Positions 59,626-64,000 of a DNA stretch of 64,000 nucleotides are shown here, piece by piece. The DNA is from JAGOMX01 sp041738135 (GTDB taxonomy: Bacteria > Pseudomonadota > Alphaproteobacteria > JAGOMX01), in NCBI GenBank assembly GCA_041738135.1, contig JBGSQK010000063.1, forward strand, positions 1 to 64,000. The letters run 5' to 3'. How positions within the stretch are numbered: position 1 is the stretch's first letter; each line of letters opens with the position of its first letter. The position numbers were made by a program, and so were the translations under genes. Below the pieces are notes generated by a model that saw nothing but the letters and a program-made list of their open reading frames with translations, was not told the DNA's origin and made no database searches.

Positions 59626-60726
59626 TTATTTTAACTTAATTTGAAAATCCTTGATGCCGAAATTGTTTAATCTGTACGCCTGTAAAGCGAAGAGTTTTTG
59701 CAAATCTTCAGCATCCGGTTGCATATATTGTGCATGATATTCTTGTGGCGTTTCAAATTTCAAATCATCATTAAGCTTATAAAATAATCTCTCTAACTTA
59801 GGAAAGCAGTTAAAATCAGCTGGGTCGTTAAATATGGTAACGATTACTCTATTTTTATCACAGCATCCATTTTCATAGTAAACTCCCTTCACTTTTAATG
59901 ACAAGTAAGTTCCGCTCAGATCAATTGTTTTTAATTCTGGTAAGCTAGAATTTTTAGGCAAGAAAAATCTAGGCAATGGATTGCCTGCCAGGATTAGAGA
60001 ACCAAGTTTGGTTAAATTTACTAACAGAGGATTGATTGCAGTAATATTATTTCTAGATACATCTAGAGATTCCAGAGTCTTTAACTCACAAACAGATGAT
60101 GGTATTGATGTTAATGCACAGTTTGCGATTGTTAATGTAGTAAGATTAGGATAATTATTATTGGATAATGTTTGACAATATGGCGTGCAGGAAAATGGCC
60201 GGATCCAACCTTCTGTATAGCCAGAACAGCTTACTTTACGGATTCTCCAATCATTGGCTCGATATACGCCACTATCTAAATCAGTGGCGCCAAATATATA
60301 ACCAATAAAAGGCGCGGAGTGTCCGGCATCCAATATATCTCTGGTTTTTTTGCACAAACTACGCCAAATTCCTCGACTCACGGGTGTTGGTTCAGTTGTT
60401 GCGGTTAACCTGACAAGACTTAAAACTAAAACTTTGGGAAGTTTTTCGGTAAAATCTACCGGCACTGCATCCATTTGCGGTGCTATCCGTGCTAAATGCT
60501 CTCTGTATTCCTCAGGCGTAGTAGAATTTTCAATAGTCCTATTGGTATAATTTACTACAGGTAATATTTCATTTGCGCTCACTTTAGCTTGTTCAAAGCC
60601 AGCGCGTGCTTGCGTACAATGAGCACAATGTGAACAAAACGCCGAATCATCGTTATGAGAACTAAATGCAGATGCGCATGTGGTAATCGCCAATGTGGCA
60701 GTTAAAAGAAATTTCTTAACATTCAT
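59626..60726 (-). CDS. Exported leucine-rich-repeat-like protein with Cys-rich N-terminus
   Basis: The 366-residue product has a signal peptide (MNVKKFLLTATLAITTCASAF) followed by a CSHCAHC cluster near residues 31-37. From about residue 190 it carries several degenerate leucine-rich repeats (LTTLTIANCALTSIP, LESLDVSRNNITAI, LGSLILAGNPL, LKTIDLSGTYL). They are fewer and more divergent than in the 12362 protein. A protein-binding role is likely; effector status is inferred. ATG 60726 starts it; the upstream 150 bases are very AT-rich. Confidence 0.82.
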   Translation of the reverse strand: MNVKKFLLTATLAITTCASAFSSHNDDSAFCSHCAHCTQARAGFEQAKVSANEILPVVNYTNRTIENSTTPEEYREHLARIAPQMDAVPVDFTEKLPKVLVLSLVRLTATTEPTPVSRGIWRSLCKKTRDILDAGHSAPFIGYIFGATDLDSGVYRANDWRIRKVSCSGYTEGWIRPFSCTPYCQTLSNNNYPNLTTLTIANCALTSIPSSVCELKTLESLDVSRNNITAINPLLVNLTKLGSLILAGNPLPRFFLPKNSSLPELKTIDLSGTYLSLKVKGVYYENGCCDKNRVIVTIFNDPADFNCFPKLERLFYKLNDDLKFETPQEYHAQYMQPDAEDLQKLFALQAYRLNNFGIKDFQIKLK

Positions 60727-60879
60727 AATATAATATTCCTATCCAATATAAATTAAACAATGTGCATGTTTAGCACAACAAAGATATAAATGCTATAAAT
60801 ATTAATATCTGTCAATAAAAATTATAGTTTAAAAATATAGTTAAAAAAGTTTGCGTATTATATCCGCGTAACGAGCTGG

Positions 60880-61188
60880 TTAAATATAAACAAATGGCTG
60901 CACCAAGGCCGCTAGATCCCCTTTGAAATGCATGCGCGCTTCTTCCAGCTCGTAATCATCTTGCAGGCCCATCCAGAATTCTTCTGAAGTCCCGAAATAA
61001 TATGCCAGGCGAATGGCCGTATCAGCTGTCAGTTGCCTTCTACCCAAAACGATCTCATTGATTCGTCTTGGGGTTACACCTATATCACGTGCAATTTTAT
61101 TCTGTGAGATGTTTAAAGGCTTCAGAAATTCTTCCAACAACACCTCTCCTGGGTGGATGTTGGCTAGTTTGTTTGTTACTTCATTCAT
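60880..61188 (-). CDS. higA: HigA-family antitoxin/transcriptional regulator (orphan)
   Basis: A 102-residue XRE-type protein. The opening IHPGEVLLEEFLKPLNISQNKIARDIGVTPRRINEIVLGRRQLTADTA is the characteristic HigA helix-turn-helix. HigA normally neutralises the mRNA interferase HigB, encoded just upstream. Here the upstream 230 bases contain only a palindromic repeat element and no HigB-like frame, so the toxin appears lost. It may persist as a regulator or a solitary antitoxin. Confidence 0.92.
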   Translation of the reverse strand: MNEVTNKLANIHPGEVLLEEFLKPLNISQNKIARDIGVTPRRINEIVLGRRQLTADTAIRLAYYFGTSEEFWMGLQDDYELEEARMHFKGDLAALVQPFVYI

Positions 61189-61228
61189 TAGTTCTGTTTC
61201 CCAATTGTGTCATCCCCGTTCCCCATTC

Positions 61229-61347
61229 TGTCATCCCCGCGGAGGCGGGGATCCAGCGCAAATGTGCAGCGTATCTGCTGCTATATAGACTATTATGAGT
61301 CGCTTTGTTCCACTTCTTGTGCTGGATCCCCACCTCCGCGGGGATGA
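61229..61347. repeat. Palindromic repeat element (copy 4)
   Basis: Arms TGTCATCCCCGCGGAGG... (61229-61257) and the near-exact complement (61321-61347; one mismatch). The centre has a GCAGC-type mini-hairpin and CTATATAGAC. A partial arm duplicate (TGTCATCCCCGTTCCCC) precedes it at ~61208. Same family as 12116-12235. Confidence 0.88.
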
Positions 61348-61421
61348 AACAATGGAGATAAAGAATTAATGATACGAGGTGCTAATTTGTTACATGATTT
61401 CATTTTTATAATCATATGATC

Positions 61422-62720
61422 TCACCTAGTCCGATACTTACCCTTATAACCGGTTTGAAATCTTTTTAGATTTTCCGGTGTCATGCGTACTCTCAGCACT
61501 GTGTCCGTTTCATTATCCTCGCGTTTGAGGACTTCGCCGTGGTCATAGAGCCAGGAGACGGTGGCGCCGTTGCTCATGGGGACTATGAATTTTCTTTCCA
61601 CCTCGTTTTCGCTGAGCACTTGGTCGATTTTTTTCAGCAGGGCATCGGTGTTCTCGCCAGTAAGGGCCGAGATGGCCACGCGGTTGCGGCCTTTGGGGAT
61701 GTCGCTGCCCATTTCTATGGCGTCTACTTTATTTAACGCTTCAATCATTTTTGGCTCGGTTATGCCCAGTTCGTTGAGTACGTTCATGACGTCGTCACTT
61801 TGCGCCATTGATTCTGGATGTGAAATGTCACGTACGTGCAGAAGCAGGTCTGCTTCCAGAACCTCTTCAAGGGTTGCGCGGAAGGCTGCTACGAGAGAGG
61901 TTGGAAGTTGCGAGATGAATCCCACCGTGTCCGACAAAATCACCGTCTTGCCCGAGGGCAGGCGGATGGAGCGCATGGTGGGGTCTAGGGTTGCAAAGAG
62001 AATATCTTTGGCCAGTACGTTCGCACCGGTAAGGCGGTTGAATAAGGTTGATTTGCCAGCGTTCGTATAGCCGACCAAAGCCACGATGGGGTAGGGTACA
62101 CGCCTTCTGGCTTGTCGGTGCAGCTCACGGGTGCGAACCACTGTTTTAAGTTCGCGTTTCAGCCTTGATATGCGCTCGTCAATCAAGCGTCTGTCTACCT
62201 CGATTTGGGTTTCACCAGGACCACCGACGAATCCTAAGCCGCCACGTTGGCGTTCTAAGTGGGTCCAGGACCTAACCAAGCGGCTGCGTTGATAGGTGAG
62301 GGCTGCGAGTTCTACCTGTAGACGACCTTCAGATGTGCGGGCACGCTCACCAAAGATTTCAAGGATGAGGCCGGTACGGTCGATAACTTTGCACTGCCAA
62401 GCTTTTTCCAGATTGCGCTGTTGAACGGCAGTGATGGAGCCATCAATGATAGCCAGGTCAATATCTTTTTCCTCGACAAGTTCTTTGTAGCGCTCCAGAA
62501 CGCCGGAACCAAACAATGTGGAGGGCGTCATATGTCGCAAGGGCACTACATCGGCTTGAACCACCTGCAGGCGGATTGCTCGAGCCAGACCGACAGCTTC
62601 TTGTAAATGCAAAAAAGGATCGTGGCGAGATTCGCTACGATCCTTTTGTTGACGTAAATCTACATGGAGAACCAACGTTTTGTTGTCGGAAGTCTTAATA
62701 TCCTGAAACGTTGGGTCCAA
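61422..62720 (-). CDS. hflX: GTPase HflX
   Basis: A ribosome-associated GTPase that splits stalled ribosomes. The 432-residue protein has an N-terminal HflX domain (GSGVLERYKELVEE and the glycine-rich RQRGGLGFVGGPGETQIE) and a GTPase domain with G1 GYTNAGKST, G3 DTVGFISQLP and G4 NKVD. No ATG is available: translation appears to start at TTG 62720, immediately after the hfq TGA, with GAGGA inside the hfq end as ribosome-binding site. This is classical hfq-hflX coupling. Confidence 0.95.
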   Translation of the reverse strand: MDPTFQDIKTSDNKTLVLHVDLRQQKDRSESRHDPFLHLQEAVGLARAIRLQVVQADVVPLRHMTPSTLFGSGVLERYKELVEEKDIDLAIIDGSITAVQQRNLEKAWQCKVIDRTGLILEIFGERARTSEGRLQVELAALTYQRSRLVRSWTHLERQRGGLGFVGGPGETQIEVDRRLIDERISRLKRELKTVVRTRELHRQARRRVPYPIVALVGYTNAGKSTLFNRLTGANVLAKDILFATLDPTMRSIRLPSGKTVILSDTVGFISQLPTSLVAAFRATLEEVLEADLLLHVRDISHPESMAQSDDVMNVLNELGITEPKMIEALNKVDAIEMGSDIPKGRNRVAISALTGENTDALLKKIDQVLSENEVERKFIVPMSNGATVSWLYDHGEVLKREDNETDTVLRVRMTPENLKRFQTGYKGKYRTR

Positions 62721-62990
62721 TCAGTTTTCCTCGTCACCTTCATGTATGTCTTCTACATCGTCTTCGCCATGAAGTCTTATGGGATTCAATGGCATCACTG
62801 TAGATATAGCACTTTTATACACCAATTGTGAGTGCGCGTCACGTCTTAAAAGGATGCTGAAGGTGTCAAACCAAGTTATTATGCCTTGCAGCTTCACGCC
62901 GTTGACCAGAAACAGTGTTACAGGCGTCTTGTTCTTTCTGAGATGGTTCAAAAAGACTTCTTGCAAGTTTCCGTTTTTATCGGATGACAT
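62721..62990 (-). CDS. hfq: RNA chaperone Hfq
   Basis: An 89-residue Sm-like RNA chaperone. Sm1 (VTLFLVNGVKLQGIITWFDTFSILL) and Sm2 (YKSAISTVMP) are clear; the usual YKHAIST histidine is a serine here, a substitution seen in some alphaproteobacterial Hfq proteins. The C-terminal tail is short and acidic. It forms an operon with hflX. Presence of Hfq implies small-RNA regulation. Confidence 0.97.
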   Translation of the reverse strand: MSSDKNGNLQEVFLNHLRKNKTPVTLFLVNGVKLQGIITWFDTFSILLRRDAHSQLVYKSAISTVMPLNPIRLHGEDDVEDIHEGDEEN

Positions 62991-63123
62991 GGGATTGCTC
63001 CGTATTATTTGTTGTTAAAATATGGCACCAGGATGCCTTATAAATACTCTATCGAATAAATATGTTTATTTAGTTAAAAGGATCTAAAATTATTGTCAAG
63101 AGAAAAATTCCGAAATGGCAAAG

Positions 63124-63804
63124 TCAGGATTTGAAAAGCTGGGGGTTTTCCTGCATAAAAAGGATAATATCCAGCAGGTTATTAAATGCCGTTATGTCAG
63201 GATGCGTCTGTTTAATTAAGTCAATATTAACCTCTGTGCCCACGTAAATTCCGGTAAGATTAGAATTTTTTGCTGTAGCCATATCCACTTCGGTGTCGCC
63301 CACAAACCAGATGTGAGGACCCAAGTCATGCTCTAGGTCAGAGAGAGCAAATTCAACAGGAATGTGTGAGGGTTTATCAAAGTCGGTATCTTTAGATCCC
63401 ACGATTGAGCGGAAGTACTTATCCCATCGCAGGTGTGTTATCTCTGTGCGCAGATTGTCGCCCAATTTATTGCTAACCACGCCGACGTAAATGTCGTGCG
63501 CATGCAAATGCTCAAGCAGTTCTTGTGCATGGGGTAGGGGAGTTAGCAGGTCCAGGTGAATAGCGCGATAGGCCTTGTAATATATGCTGGCCGCATTTTT
63601 CCATTCATCCCCAAACAAGGCCGGGAATGTCTCACGTAAAGCTCGTGCAGGACGTTTTTTGAGTCCCTCCATAGTATAAAGAGGGCGACCGTAATGTTCC
63701 ATCAAGATATTGATTGCATGCAAAGCCGTCGGCCAATTGTCGATGAGCGTATTGTCCCAATCAAAAAGAACAGCCTTAGGCGACGGTAATTTAATGTGCT
63801 TCAT
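63124..63804 (-). CDS. HAD-superfamily phosphatase (phosphoglycolate phosphatase-like)
   Basis: The 226-residue protein has motif I FDWDNTLIDN (D15, D17), motif II VVSNKLG, motif III lysine in DFDKPSHIP, and motif IV FVGDTEVDMATAKNSN, all in Gph/PGP order with a helical cap. It is a soluble phosphatase; phosphoglycolate or a nucleotide monophosphate is the likely substrate, but this is not determined by sequence. ATG 63804. Confidence 0.9.
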   Translation of the reverse strand: MKHIKLPSPKAVLFDWDNTLIDNWPTALHAINILMEHYGRPLYTMEGLKKRPARALRETFPALFGDEWKNAASIYYKAYRAIHLDLLTPLPHAQELLEHLHAHDIYVGVVSNKLGDNLRTEITHLRWDKYFRSIVGSKDTDFDKPSHIPVEFALSDLEHDLGPHIWFVGDTEVDMATAKNSNLTGIYVGTEVNIDLIKQTHPDITAFNNLLDIILFMQENPQLFKS

Positions 63805-63848
63805 ACCATCAGTGTATGACGGAAATGAAGATTGGCCTAGGAAAAAGC

Positions 63849-64000
63849 TTACACTTCTTCCTTAACAGGCGCTGTCATGGGCGGTGTTACCGTAATCTCT
63901 TCATGTTGCCTTGTCTCGCGATAGATGATGAACAGCCCACTGCCGACGATTAAGAAGGCGCCTAGGAAGAATGTGTTATCTGGGACGTCGCCCCAGAAGA
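63849..64000 (-). CDS. DMT-family (EamA) transporter, C-terminal fragment (5' end outside window)
   Basis: Fifty codons are visible before the stop at 63849-63851. They read FWGDVPDNTFFLGAFLIV, then SGLFIIYRETRQHEE and a short acidic tail. The segment is the last membrane helix plus YRE end typical of EamA/DMT drug-metabolite transporters, a group including SAM importers in intracellular bacteria. The substrate cannot be inferred from this fragment. Confidence 0.7.
   Translation of the reverse strand, partial: FWGDVPDNTFFLGAFLIVGSGLFIIYRETRQHEEITVTPPMTAPVKEEV

Overview
The window looks like chromosome from an obligate intracellular alphaproteobacterium, most likely Holosporales-like (Paracaedibacter/Odyssella/Caedibacter relatives). 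That placement is inferred. It rests on a ChpT-type histidine phosphotransferase, the lpdA-lipA-coq10 order, a long Rickettsiales-type NADP isocitrate dehydrogenase, a BolA/monothiol-glutaredoxin pair, and above all a Tlc-family ATP/ADP translocase of the kind used by energy-parasitic intracellular bacteria. Housekeeping genes sit between many Sec-exported proteins of unknown function, several with coiled coils, leucine-rich repeats or enzyme signatures.

Layout. 1-1128 (minus): start of a truncated repeat (VCBS-like) adhesin. 1.5-3.9 kb: a periplasmic solute-binding protein paired with a DAACS-type symporter. 4.2-9.3 kb: a 1700-residue exported protein combining HAD-like, protein-kinase-like and Nudix signatures with a long helical-repeat tail. 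9.3-12.1 kb: lpdA, lipA and a coq10/ratA-like gene. 12.4-14.1 kb: an exported leucine-rich-repeat protein. 14.1-15.6 kb (minus): cysE-cysK. 15.8-18.8 kb: two lipoproteins and two membrane proteins, one TMEM175-like. 19.0-23.4 kb: an ABC uptake system (ATPase, permease, and an opposite-strand binding protein) interrupted by a Bcr/CflA-type MFS pump. 23.6-25.2 kb: an exported 2H-phosphoesterase-like coiled-coil protein. 25.5-32.6 kb (minus): gyrB, recF, a LysR regulator, grxD, bolA, icd. 32.9-38.2 kb: a double cold-shock protein, ftsB, a HAD phosphatase, two exported coiled-coil or membrane-active-looking proteins and a metallo-beta-lactamase-fold hydrolase. 38.2-41.6 kb: exported unknowns, including a signal-peptide-bearing methyltransferase-like protein. 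41.6-46.0 kb: chpT, an M23 peptidase and two oxidoreductases. 46.2-51.8 kb: an exported alanine-rich protein, tRNA-Ala(GGC), two tandem serine hydrolases plus a decayed third copy, and tlc. 52.0-54.8 kb: a 927-residue exported coiled-coil protein. 55.0-58.4 kb: an OmpR/EnvZ-like two-component pair and glyA. 58.5-60.7 kb: three small or medium exported proteins. 60.9-64 kb (minus): an orphan higA, hfq-hflX, a HAD phosphatase and the end of a DMT transporter.

Common themes are import of host nucleotides and amino acids, preserved lipoylation/TCA functions, and a large set of exported proteins that are the natural effector candidates. Intergenic gaps repeatedly hold ~80-125 bp palindromic elements of a related design (about 12.1, 18.9, 33.6, 43.8 and 61.2 kb). 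No IS element, CRISPR array, rRNA gene or prophage was seen. The best candidates for something undescribed are the multidomain protein at 4162-9264, the exported 2H phosphoesterase-like protein, the exported methyltransferase-like protein and the binding-protein/symporter pair. All functions are inferred from sequence reading alone.
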